Positions 34,153 through 42,690 of a stretch of 64,000 nt of DNA are shown piece after piece. The notes under the pieces were generated by a model that did not search any database, was not told the origin of the DNA, and saw only the letters and a list, made by a program, of their open reading frames with translations. This DNA is from [Clostridium] ultunense DSM 10521 (GTDB taxonomy: Bacteria; Bacillota; Clostridia; Tissierellales; Tepidimicrobiaceae), in contig NZ_AZSU01000004.1 of the NCBI RefSeq assembly GCF_000511955.1, forward strand, positions 5,512-69,511, written 5' to 3'. Each line of letters starts with the position of its first letter. Positions within the stretch are counted from its first letter, which is position 1. The position numbers and the translations under genes are program-made.

Positions 34153-35637
34153 ATGGAATATTTTAGCACCAGAAATAAAGAATTAAAGGTAAGTTCAAGT
34201 CAGGCTATTTTACAGGGAATGTCCAGGGATGGAGGGTTGTTTGTGCCTATATCTTTACCCCTAATAGAGGATTTAGATCCCTTAATGGATATGGATTATA
34301 GGGAAATGGCTTTATTCATTTTAGAAAAGTTTTTCCCCCAACTAGGTAACAAAAATCTTAAGGAAGCTGTAAATAGGGCTTATGATACCAAATTTACCAA
34401 TGAAAAAATAGTGGATTTGAAAACTATAATGGGAGTAAACTTTTTAGAATTATTTCATGGGCCAACCTTGGCCTTTAAAGATATGGCTTTATCCATATTG
34501 CCTCATTTGTTAAAATTTTCGAAAGCTATAGAAGGAATAGACAAAGAAATAGTAATATTAACTGCTACTTCTGGGGATACGGGAAAGGCAGCATTAGAAG
34601 GATTTGCCCATGTAGAAGGGATAAAAATAATAGTTTTTTTCCCGGAAAAAGGTGTAAGTAAAGTTCAACAGCTTCAAATGATAACCCAGGAAGGAGAAAA
34701 CACCTTTGTAGTGGGAATTAAGGGGAATTTTGATCATGCCCAAAGTGGTGTAAAGGCCATATTCAATGATGAAAATTTTAAAGAAGAATTGAAAAAAGAT
34801 AATTATATATTATCGTCAGCTAATTCCATAAACATAGGAAGATTGATTCCCCAGATAGTCTATTACTTTTATTCTTATTGCCAATTAGTGAAAAGGCAGG
34901 AAATAATAAAAGGAGAAAAGATAAATATAGTAGTTCCTACAGGCAATTTTGGGAATATACTTGCAGCATATTATGGAAAACATATGGGACTACCTGTAAA
35001 TAAATTAATATCTGCTTCAAATAATAATAATGTTTTAACAGAATTTTTTAATAAGGGTAAATATGATAGAAGAAGGGAATTAATTCTCACCTCATCTCCC
35101 TCTATGGATATATTAATATCTAGCAACTTGGAAAGATTATTATTCCAATTAACTGGGGAAGATGAAGAATTGGTAAAGGATAAAATGAAGGAGCTTTCAG
35201 AGAAAGGGTATTATGAAACAGTGGAATTAGACACTAGTGAGTTCTATTCCAATTATGCAGATGAAGAAGATGTTAATAGGAGTATAAGAGATGTTTTCAT
35301 GGAAGGAGATTATCTAATAGACCCCCATACAGCAGTGGCTTATAGTGTATATAAAAAATATAAAGAGGATACGAAAGATGAGACAAAGACCATAATAGCC
35401 TCTACTGCCAGTCCCTTTAAATTTGGTAAAAAAGTAGCTTCATCTATAGGAATAGATATAAGGGGGAAGGATGAATTTTTTATCCTTGAAGAATTATCAA
35501 AAAAAACTGGTATAAGTATACCGGAAAATATAAAGTCTCTAAAGGACAAGCCAATTGTTCATAAAAACATATCAACAAAGGAAAATATGAAAAATATGAT
35601 AAAGGGATTTTTAAGGGTTGGTGATATTTATGGTTAA
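34153..35637 (+). CDS. thrC: Threonine synthase
   Basis: 494 aa from the ATG at 34153 behind GAGGTG. Long-type ThrC: SRDGGLFVP at the start, PLP lysine motif GPTLAFKDMAL, and TATSGDTGKAALEGF. Converts phosphohomoserine to threonine using PLP. Overlaps thrB by 8 bp. Confidence 0.93.
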   Translation: MEYFSTRNKELKVSSSQAILQGMSRDGGLFVPISLPLIEDLDPLMDMDYREMALFILEKFFPQLGNKNLKEAVNRAYDTKFTNEKIVDLKTIMGVNFLELFHGPTLAFKDMALSILPHLLKFSKAIEGIDKEIVILTATSGDTGKAALEGFAHVEGIKIIVFFPEKGVSKVQQLQMITQEGENTFVVGIKGNFDHAQSGVKAIFNDENFKEELKKDNYILSSANSINIGRLIPQIVYYFYSYCQLVKRQEIIKGEKINIVVPTGNFGNILAAYYGKHMGLPVNKLISASNNNNVLTEFFNKGKYDRRRELILTSSPSMDILISSNLERLLFQLTGEDEELVKDKMKELSEKGYYETVELDTSEFYSNYADEEDVNRSIRDVFMEGDYLIDPHTAVAYSVYKKYKEDTKDETKTIIASTASPFKFGKKVASSIGIDIRGKDEFFILEELSKKTGISIPENIKSLKDKPIVHKNISTKENMKNMIKGFLRVGDIYG

Positions 35638-36511
35638 AGTAAGGGTGCCAGCTACCACTGCAAATCTTGGACCAGGATTTGACACTTTGGGATTAGCCCT
35701 TAATCTATATAATGAATTTACATTTGAAGAAATTCCAGAGGGATATAAAATCAGCGGATTTAAAAAGGAATATGGTTCAACAAATAATTTAGTTTATAGA
35801 TCTATTAAGGAGACTTTTAGGGAAATTGGCTATACCCCCACAGGAATAAGTATAGATGCAAATACAAATATACCTATTTCTAGAGGATTAGGAAGTAGTG
35901 CTTCCTGCATTTTAGCTGGAGTTATAGGAGGAAATGAATTGGCAGGGAGGCCTTTAGGAAAAGATGAAATATTCCAATTGGCAACAAAGATAGAAGGCCA
36001 TCCAGATAATATTGCTCCGGCACTATTTGGCGGACTTGTAATATCCCTCATGGAAGAAGAGAAGGTAATTTACAATAGAATTGAGGTGGCTAAGGGAATA
36101 AAATTTATTGCCTTAATATCAGATTTTACATTATCCACTAAAGAATCTAGAGAAGTATTGCCATCTATGGTAGAATATAAGGATTGCATAAACAACATAA
36201 ATAAAGTAGCTTTGCTCATATCAGCTCTTACCAATGGTAGATTTGATTTACTAAGATACGCCTTTGAGGATAGATTACATGAACCCTATAGAGGAAAACT
36301 AATCCCGGATTTCTTCAATATAATAGAAAAATGCAAGAAAATGGATAGTTTAGGGGTCTATTTAAGCGGTGCTGGACCTACTATAATGTGTATTATTGAT
36401 GAAGATAATGAGGAGTTTACGAAGGAAATAAAAGCTTATCTTCATACTTTAGACCAACCATGGAACATTAGGGAATTGAATATAGATTTAGAAGGAACTA
36501 AGATAATATAA
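35630..36511 (+). CDS. thrB: Homoserine kinase
   Basis: 293 aa from the ATG at 35630 inside the end of thrC. GHMP kinase motifs: VPATTANLGPGFDTLG, the ATP loop SRGLGSSASCILAG and GVYLSGAGPTIMC. Phosphorylates homoserine for ThrC. The last gene of the operon, followed by a terminator. Confidence 0.93.
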   Translation: MVKVRVPATTANLGPGFDTLGLALNLYNEFTFEEIPEGYKISGFKKEYGSTNNLVYRSIKETFREIGYTPTGISIDANTNIPISRGLGSSASCILAGVIGGNELAGRPLGKDEIFQLATKIEGHPDNIAPALFGGLVISLMEEEKVIYNRIEVAKGIKFIALISDFTLSTKESREVLPSMVEYKDCINNINKVALLISALTNGRFDLLRYAFEDRLHEPYRGKLIPDFFNIIEKCKKMDSLGVYLSGAGPTIMCIIDEDNEEFTKEIKAYLHTLDQPWNIRELNIDLEGTKII

Positions 36512-36512
36512 A

Positions 36513-36537
36513 GCCCATGCCATGGGCTTTTTTTTAT
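36513..36537 (+). terminator. thr operon terminator
   Basis: AAGCCCATG/CATGGGCTT-type hairpin (AAAGCCCATGCCATGGGCTT) followed by a T-run. The 36538-36778 stretch after it holds no gene; it has a possible promoter TTGACA at about 36604 and short ATGAAATACA direct repeats. Confidence 0.85.
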
Positions 36538-36778
36538 GGAGAAAATTCAAGTTCCTTAAATAAAAGTATAAAAATGGAACATAAGATGAAATAGAAAATA
36601 GGTATTGACAAAAGATTAGCTTTATGAAAAAATATAAAGTACACAAATGAAATACAGATGAAATACATTAAAAAAACAAAACGAAAACATTATTAAATAT
36701 TTAAGTAAGGAATTCATCCAATATCTTGATTATTGATTTTAAAAAGCCAGTCAATAGGTTTATGAAAGGTGGGATTGT

Positions 36779-37159
36779 TTGAAATATAGAATTGTAACAA
36801 ATAATCCATTGGCAAAAAAAGAGTTTCATAATGTATGTTTTATTGAGGGCTCATATGAAGATGTATTGTTAAAAATCAGAGATTTAGTTTATGAAGGCCT
36901 GGATTTAATAAGTCACCCTTTAGGTGCTAGTATGAGGATGTTGTACTCTCCTTATCGTTCTATTGTAGTTGGACAGAAAAACGAAGCAATAGACCTTTTT
37001 CATATTGAGATTATTGAAAATAGCATAATGAATTATAGAAAAAATTTGGAAGGAAGAAAAATAGACTGGGTACATGCAGAGGACTATGCTTTAATTGACA
37101 ATGAACTTTTAAAGTCCACCCTTGAGGACTTAGAATTTAGTTTTAATAAAGGTATCTAA
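36779..37159 (+). CDS. grdX: GrdX family protein
   Basis: 126 aa, TTG start behind AGGTGGG. The opening KYRIVTNNPLAKKEF and the position directly before a Grd reductase operon match GrdX, a small protein of unknown role found at the head of glycine/sarcosine/betaine reductase operons. No catalytic motif seen. Not required by known chemistry. Confidence 0.82.
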   Translation: MKYRIVTNNPLAKKEFHNVCFIEGSYEDVLLKIRDLVYEGLDLISHPLGASMRMLYSPYRSIVVGQKNEAIDLFHIEIIENSIMNYRKNLEGRKIDWVHAEDYALIDNELLKSTLEDLEFSFNKGI

Positions 37160-37179
37160 AAATTTCGGAGGTGATTTTA

Positions 37180-38466
37180 TTGAAATTAGAACTTAGAAGG
37201 ATTCATATTAAGGACATCCAATTTGGGAAAACCACTAAGGTTAAAGATGGTGTTTTGACAGTGAATAAAGAAGAATTGATTAACAAATTAAAAGATGATG
37301 AGAGAATTAAAGATATTAAAGTTGATGTGGCAAGACCGGGAGAAAAGGTGAGAATTATACCGGTAAAAGATGTAATTGAACCTAGAGTTAAAATTGAAGG
37401 TTCGGGTAATGGTTTTCCAGGTGTATCAACTAAAATGGCTCAATTAGGTGAAGGCAAAGTAAATATATTATATGGAGCAGCTATCGTCACCGTAGGAGAC
37501 ATAGTAGGATTTCAAGAAGGGGTTATAGACATGTGGGGTGAAGGGGCAAAATGGACTCCCTTTTCAAAAACGTATAATTTAGTATTGGATATTACTCCTG
37601 TAGAAGGATTGGATCCTCATTCCCATGAAGCAACAGTTAGGTTAGCTGGTCTTAAAGCTGCAGAATTTGTAGGTAAGGCAGGCAGAAATGTTGAACCAAA
37701 TGAAGTGCTAACTTATGAAATAGGAAGTCATGCAGAAGAAACTAAAAAATATCCAAATTTACCAAAGGTACTATATGTAGAAATGCTAATTTCTCAAGGG
37801 TTACTCCATGATGGCTATATCTATGGGGTTAATAGCCAAAAAATATTGCCAACTTTATTACATCCAAATGAAGAATTAGATGGGGCTGTAATCAGTGGTA
37901 ATTGTGTTGCTGCCTGCGATAAAATTACTACCTATCAACACCAAAACAACTCAGTAATATTAGATCTATATGCACAACATGGAAAGACATTGAACTTTAT
38001 GGGAGTTATATTAGCACCTGAACTCACTACTTTAGAAGGAAAGTTTAGAACTTGCGATTACACTGCAAAATTATGCAAAATGATAGGTGTTGACGGAGTC
38101 ATAATATCAGAAGAAGGATATGGTAATCCAGATTCAGATCTATTGATGATCTGCAAGCGATTAGAGAATGCAGGTATAAAAACCGTATTAATCACAGATG
38201 AATGCTCAGGTAGAGATGGAAAGAGTCAACCATTAGCAGATACAGCTAAGGAAGCAGTAGCTGTTGTGTCAGGAGGAAATGTAAGTCATGTTGTTACGCT
38301 ACCACCTGCTGATAAGGTAATAGGAAATGCAGAAGCTATAGCAACTTTAGCAGGAGGCTGGGATGGCGCATTACTTGAAGATGGAACTTTAATGTGTGAA
38401 TTAAATGCTGTAATAGGGGCTACTTCAGAGATTGGCTATCATTACTGTACAGCTAAACTATATTAA
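37180..38466 (+). CDS. grdG: Sarcosine/glycine/betaine reductase component B, pyruvoyl proprotein subunit
   Basis: 428 aa from the TTG at 37180 behind GGAGGTG, giving KLELRRIHIKDIQFG as the N-terminus. The self-cleavage site SGNCVAACDKI places Cys at position 242, where GrdE/GrdG proproteins split to yield a pyruvoyl group. That carbonyl forms a Schiff base with the amine substrate. Named grdG because of the sarcosine-linked neighbours; grdE (glycine) or grdI (betaine) cannot be excluded by sequence alone. Confidence 0.83.
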   Translation: MKLELRRIHIKDIQFGKTTKVKDGVLTVNKEELINKLKDDERIKDIKVDVARPGEKVRIIPVKDVIEPRVKIEGSGNGFPGVSTKMAQLGEGKVNILYGAAIVTVGDIVGFQEGVIDMWGEGAKWTPFSKTYNLVLDITPVEGLDPHSHEATVRLAGLKAAEFVGKAGRNVEPNEVLTYEIGSHAEETKKYPNLPKVLYVEMLISQGLLHDGYIYGVNSQKILPTLLHPNEELDGAVISGNCVAACDKITTYQHQNNSVILDLYAQHGKTLNFMGVILAPELTTLEGKFRTCDYTAKLCKMIGVDGVIISEEGYGNPDSDLLMICKRLENAGIKTVLITDECSGRDGKSQPLADTAKEAVAVVSGGNVSHVVTLPPADKVIGNAEAIATLAGGWDGALLEDGTLMCELNAVIGATSEIGYHYCTAKLY

Positions 38467-38490
38467 TAAATATTGAAGGGAGGAAGGAAG

Positions 38491-39798
38491 ATGGCTGAAA
38501 AATTTAAGGTATTATACTATGTAAACCAGTTTTTTGGACAAATAGGTGGAGAAGATAAGGCTGGAATGGAACCTATGTATAAAGAAGAAACTGTAGGACC
38601 AGCAATGGGCTTCAACAGTAGCTTAAAAGGCGAAGGAGAAGTAATTGGAACCTTAATATGTGGTGACAACTATTTTAATGAAAATAAAGAAGAAGCATTG
38701 GAATATATTCTTAAGGTTATAAAAGATAACAACCCTGATATTGTTGTTACAGGTCCAGCTTTTAATGCAGGTAGATATGGAATGGCTTGCGCAGAAATTG
38801 CTAAAGCAGTAGTAAAAGAGTTAAATATTCCAGTGGTTTCAGGTATGTATATTGAAAATCCAGGATTAGATGTTTGTAAAGATATTGCAATAGTAGCAGA
38901 AACATCTGATTCAGCAGCAGGTATGCGTAAAGCATTACCAGTTATGGCTAATCTAGTAAGGAAAATTGCCAAAGGAGAAGAATTAGGGCTTCCAGAGGAA
39001 GAAGGCTATATTCCTCAGGGCAAAAGGCTAACGGTGTTTGCTGAGAAAAGGGGTTCCCAAAGAGCAGTTGAAATGTTATTGGCAAGGTTAAATGATGAAG
39101 AATTTCAAACAGAATTGCCAATGCCTGTATTTGACACTGTAGATCCAGCACCAGCAATTAAAGACTTAAGCAAAGCAACCATTGCATTAGTTACTAGTGG
39201 AGGTATGGTTCCTTTAGGAAATCCCGATAGAATCCAATCAGCTAGTGCCCAAAAATGGGGTAAATATGATGTAAGTGGTAGGGATGCTCTTACTGGAGAA
39301 TATTGCACAATCCATGGTGGATTTGATCCAGTATATGCTAATGAATTACCTGATAGGGTAGCACCCTTGGATATATTGAAGGAATTGGAAAAGGAAGGTT
39401 ATATAGGAAAAGCATTTGAATATTTCTATACAACTACAGGTACTGGAACATCTGTTGGAAATTCAGTTAAATTTGGTACTGAAATAGGTAAGGAGTTAAA
39501 AGAAGCTGGAGTAGACGGTGTTATCTTAACATCAACCTGAGGCACCTGTACACGTTGCGGTGCAACAATGGTAAAAGAAATAGAAAGATATGGTATACCT
39601 ATAGTTCATATGGCAACAATTACTACTATTTCAGAATCAGTAGGAGCTAATAGAATAGTGCCCACTATTGCAATTCCCCACCCAGTTGGAAATCCAGACC
39701 TTCCTGCTGATGAAGAATTGGAGTTAAGGCGTAGAATGGTTAGGAAAGCCTTAGATGCTTTAGGCACAGAAGTAAAAGAGCCAACACAATTTGAATAA
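38491..39798 (+). CDS. grdF: Sarcosine/glycine/betaine reductase component B, selenoprotein subunit
   Basis: 435 aa read through one in-frame TGA (39538-39540, residue 350) in the context TST-U-GTCTRCGATM, the conserved selenocysteine motif of GrdB/GrdF/GrdH. Both halves are needed: residues 1-349 and a C-terminal part ending in EVKEPTQFE. RBS AGGAAGG, start at 38491. It cleaves the substrate C-N bond and passes the carboxymethyl group to GrdA, which, like grdC and grdD, is not in the window. Confidence 0.87.
39538..39563 (+). promoter_or_regulatory. UGA-Sec codon and candidate SECIS hairpin of grdF
   Basis: The TGA is followed by GCACC (39542-39546) pairing with GGTGC (39559-39563); extra pairs are possible inside the 12-nt loop. 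A stem-loop immediately 3' of UGA is the bacterial SECIS arrangement. Confidence 0.6.
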
Positions 39799-39805
39799 AA
39801 GTTTT

Positions 39806-39859
39806 ATTTTAGTCCACTCCCTTCCTTCACCTCTCCTTTGGGAAGAATGGAACTAAAAT
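39806..39859 (+). other. Hairpin in grdF 3' region
   Basis: ATTTTAGT/ACTAAAAT, CCA/TGG and CTTCC/GGAAG stack into a long hairpin starting 8 bp after the grdF stop, without a T-run. An 11-bp sequence CTCTCCTTTGG in its loop recurs at 39908-39918. The rest of 39799-40144 shows only the terminator at 39969 and the activator's upstream region. Confidence 0.5.
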
Positions 39860-39968
39860 TAAGATAATAAATAAATAATCTTATAATAAATCCTGTTGGA
39901 TCTTTTACTCTCCTTTGGATGGAATAAGAATTAATCGCTTATTTAGAAGAAATTAATTAACTACAAGT

Positions 39969-40010
39969 GGAAGCAGTGTAATGGATAATCTATTGCACTG
40001 CTTCAATTTT
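39969..40010 (+). terminator. grd operon terminator
   Basis: GAAGCAGTG...CACTGCTTC hairpin (39969-40003) followed by AATTTTTAATT. Confidence 0.7.
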
Positions 40011-40144
40011 TAATTGTAAACTGTATGGAATATAGTAACAACATTGACATATTTAGAAAAGATAAACTACTTGTAATTAACGGGAACATGATATAAAATT
40101 AACAATAAATAGGTGGACGTAAACTATTATGAGGAGGAATTTTT

Positions 40145-41572
40145 ATGGCATCTTTAATTAGTAAAGATGGATTAATGTCCCCTTTCTATAAGGAGATTTT
40201 TATAGAAGCATTAAATGCTTCTTCTGATGGAATATTAATATCTGATAATAAAGGGAATGTACTCTATGTCAATCATGCCTATGAGAATACAACTGGATTA
40301 AAAAAAGATGATTTATTGGGTAAGAACTTAAAAATACTGTTAGAACAGAAGCTTTTCAATACTGCAGCTTCTCTTTCTGTATTAGAAAATCAAAAGCCTT
40401 TTTCACTTATTCATCAATATGTTACTGGCAAATCCGCTTTAACTACTGCCAATCCTATTTTCGATGAAGATGAGAACCTTATAGGAGTAGTATGTAATAC
40501 TAGAAATGTTACTGAACTTGTAAGCATGAGAAAGGAATTGGAAGAAACTAAAGAGCTAACTCAAAAATACTCTGAAGAGTTGCAAAAACTTCGAGAAGAG
40601 CAATTAAAATGTGAAGGTTTAGTTTACAGAAGTCAAACCATGACGGATACCCTTAAATTTGCCTTAAAAACAGCAGCTTTTGATAATACTGTATTAATTG
40701 GTGGAGAATCGGGTACTGGTAAGGAGGTATTAGCAAAGTTTATCCATCAACACAGTCCAAGAAAAGAAGGACCTTTTATTAAAATTAATTGCTCAGCTAT
40801 ACCAGGAGAATTATTTGAATCTGAATTATTTGGATATGTTCCTGGTTCATTTACAGGCGCTTCTTCCCAAGGTAAAACTGGAATGTTTGAGCTTGCCGAT
40901 GGAGGAACCATATTATTAGACGAGATTGGCGAGTTGGATTTATCAGTTCAGCCTAAATTATTAAGGGTGTTACAAGAGATGGAAGTCCATCCTGTAGGTG
41001 CTGAAAAGTCTGTAAAAATAGATGTAAGGGTATTAGCCGCTACTAATGTGAATTTAGCAGATGCAGTTAAAGAGGGACGTTTTAGGGAGGACCTTTTCTT
41101 TAGATTGAATGTATTGCCAATTAAAATTCCACCCTTAAGAGAACGAAAGGAAGATGTAATTCTAATTGCTTCATATTTCTTAGAAAAATTGAACAGAAAA
41201 TACAAAAGAAACATTACCTTTACTTCTGAAGTAGAACATATATTGACCAACTATTCATGGCCAGGCAATGTAAGAGAATTGGAAAACTTAGTTGAATACC
41301 TTTTTATTGTAAACCCAAAGGATCAAATAACCGTAGAACAGCTTCCATCCTGGGTACTAACGGAACATGTTATGGAAGAATATATTTGTGAAGATGGCGA
41401 TTGTACTCCAAGGTTAAATTATATGTTAGATATGTATGAAAAAAATATTATTACTATTGCATTAAGAAAACATAATTCAGTGAAAGAGACAGCAAAAACC
41501 CTAGATATTCACCCGTCTACTCTGTTTAGGAAGATAAAAAAACATAATATTAACACTGATTTCTTAGATTGA
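40145..41572 (+). CDS. Sigma-54-dependent transcriptional activator with PAS domain
   Basis: 475 aa, RBS GAGGAGG. N-terminal PAS sensor (residues ~20-130: SDNKGNVLYVNHAYENTTGL), AAA+ domain with Walker A GGESGTGKE and Walker B GGTILLDEIGE, and C-terminal Fis-type HTH (VKETAKTLDIHPSTLFRKI). The sigma-54 contact loop reads GSFTGA instead of the usual GAFTGA. It stands just before a near-perfect sigma-54 promoter and three palindromes, so it surely controls the downstream amidase/hydantoinase genes. Confidence 0.92.
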   Translation: MASLISKDGLMSPFYKEIFIEALNASSDGILISDNKGNVLYVNHAYENTTGLKKDDLLGKNLKILLEQKLFNTAASLSVLENQKPFSLIHQYVTGKSALTTANPIFDEDENLIGVVCNTRNVTELVSMRKELEETKELTQKYSEELQKLREEQLKCEGLVYRSQTMTDTLKFALKTAAFDNTVLIGGESGTGKEVLAKFIHQHSPRKEGPFIKINCSAIPGELFESELFGYVPGSFTGASSQGKTGMFELADGGTILLDEIGELDLSVQPKLLRVLQEMEVHPVGAEKSVKIDVRVLAATNVNLADAVKEGRFREDLFFRLNVLPIKIPPLRERKEDVILIASYFLEKLNRKYKRNITFTSEVEHILTNYSWPGNVRELENLVEYLFIVNPKDQITVEQLPSWVLTEHVMEEYICEDGDCTPRLNYMLDMYEKNIITIALRKHNSVKETAKTLDIHPSTLFRKIKKHNINTDFLD

Positions 41573-41592
41573 TATATTTTTTTGATTTAGAG

Positions 41593-41693
41593 TCGCAATT
41601 TTGCGATTATGGAAAACTGGATTGCAAATTTGCAAAACCTTGTAAACGACAGGGTTTAAGAATATGTTATAATATACCGTTGCAATTATGCGA
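41593..41693 (+). promoter_or_regulatory. Three 14-bp palindromic enhancer sites
   Basis: TCGCAATTTTGCGA (41593-41606), TTGCAAATTTGCAA (41622-41635) and TTGCAATTATGCGA (41680-41693) share TYGCAA-NN-WTGCRA. They lie 156, 127 and 69 bp before the -24 box, the normal distance for an enhancer-binding protein. Confidence 0.8.
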
Positions 41694-41748
41694 CTCCATT
41701 AATAAATAAAAAGGCATTACTTTGGCTAAATTCTCCCTTTTTAAATCT

Positions 41749-41764
41749 TGGCACGGCACTTGCT
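41749..41764 (+). promoter_or_regulatory. Sigma-54 promoter (-24/-12)
   Basis: TGGCACGGCACTTGCT matches TGGCAC-N5-TTGCW exactly, with GG and GC at the required spacing. Transcription would begin at about 41775, leaving a ~90-nt leader before the amidase gene. Confidence 0.92.
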
Positions 41765-41866
41765 ATATATAAGGGCAAGAAGTTCAATACTCAATAAAAA
41801 AATAATGAACTAAATAAATTAGTGTGGAAGAGTATTGAAAATAAAAATTAAAGGGAGGATTTATAA

Positions 41867-42583
41867 ATGATAAACGAAAAGTTTGTTGACAAAGGTGGAC
41901 AATATAATTTTGATACTGAATTATTAGAAAAAGCTTTTGAAGAAGCACGAAAGATCTACAGAGAAAGAGGGTTTCAAACTAGAATGGGCTATGGCAAGGC
42001 TCCTGCAGTAACAACTGTAGATATGGCAAAAGCTTGGATGTCAGATGGCCATCCATTTACATGCGAAAACAATGTTGAAGTTTGTGCTAATGCACTTAAA
42101 GTATTAGAAGCAGCGAGAAAATCTGGAGTACCTATTTTCCATACAACTACTGGATACGTAGGAAAAGAACAATGGGATCTACCAAGATGGGATGAAAAAA
42201 TTCCTATGCACACATTAGATATTAACTCAGAATGGATGGAAATTGATCCTAAATTAAAACCAAGACCAGAAGAACCAGTTATCCACAAAAAATATGCAAG
42301 TAATTTCTTTGGAACACATCTAGCTCAAACTTTAGTTAAATTAGGAGTTGACACTGTAATAGTAATGGGAGCTACTTCCTGTGCATGCGTTAGACATACA
42401 GTAATGGATTCAACAGGATATGGGTTTAAAACCATAGTTCCAGAAGGAACAGTGGGTGATAGGGTGCCTGGGGTTATTGCTTGGAACTTATTTGATATGG
42501 ACGCTAAATTTTGTGATGTTGAACCACTTGAAAATGTAGTTAAATATTTGGAAAGCATAGATCCAAAAGTATATAATAGATAA
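41867..42583 (+). CDS. N-carbamoylsarcosine amidohydrolase-like enzyme (isochorismatase fold)
   Basis: 238 aa, RBS GGGAGG. Catalytic triad of cysteine hydrolases in this fold: D52 (TTVDMAKAW), K141/K142 (IHKKYASNFFGT) and C174 (GATSCACVRHT). The K-to-C distance of 33 equals that in Arthrobacter N-carbamoylsarcosine amidase. It would release sarcosine, CO2 and ammonia from N-carbamoylsarcosine. Substrate choice rests on the hydantoinase and Grd neighbours; other ureido acids are possible. Confidence 0.8.
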   Translation: MINEKFVDKGGQYNFDTELLEKAFEEARKIYRERGFQTRMGYGKAPAVTTVDMAKAWMSDGHPFTCENNVEVCANALKVLEAARKSGVPIFHTTTGYVGKEQWDLPRWDEKIPMHTLDINSEWMEIDPKLKPRPEEPVIHKKYASNFFGTHLAQTLVKLGVDTVIVMGATSCACVRHTVMDSTGYGFKTIVPEGTVGDRVPGVIAWNLFDMDAKFCDVEPLENVVKYLESIDPKVYNR

Positions 42584-42613
42584 TAAAAAGAATTTATATA
42601 GCAATTTGATTGA

Positions 42614-42658
42614 AATTATAGGGGATACAACTAGATTAAAGTAGTATCCCCTATAATT
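42614..42658 (+). other. 15-bp perfect hairpin between amidase and hydantoinase genes
   Basis: AATTATAGGGGATAC (42614-42628) pairs fully with GTATCCCCTATAATT (42644-42658). Only a distant T-rich stretch follows. As the genes look co-transcribed, it may be a partial terminator or an mRNA-stabilising stem. Confidence 0.6.
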
Positions 42659-42690
42659 AAATTATCTTTTTCTAGAACAGGAGGATGGAT

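Noticed and set aside
36538-36778. A sigma-54 promoter before grdX
   Set aside because: No TGGCAC-N5-TTGC-like match was found; only a possible TTGACA-type -35 near 36604.
39538-39540. TGA in grdF as a nonsense mutation or frameshift
   Set aside because: The downstream frame continues the family sequence exactly, and UGA sits at the conserved Sec position.
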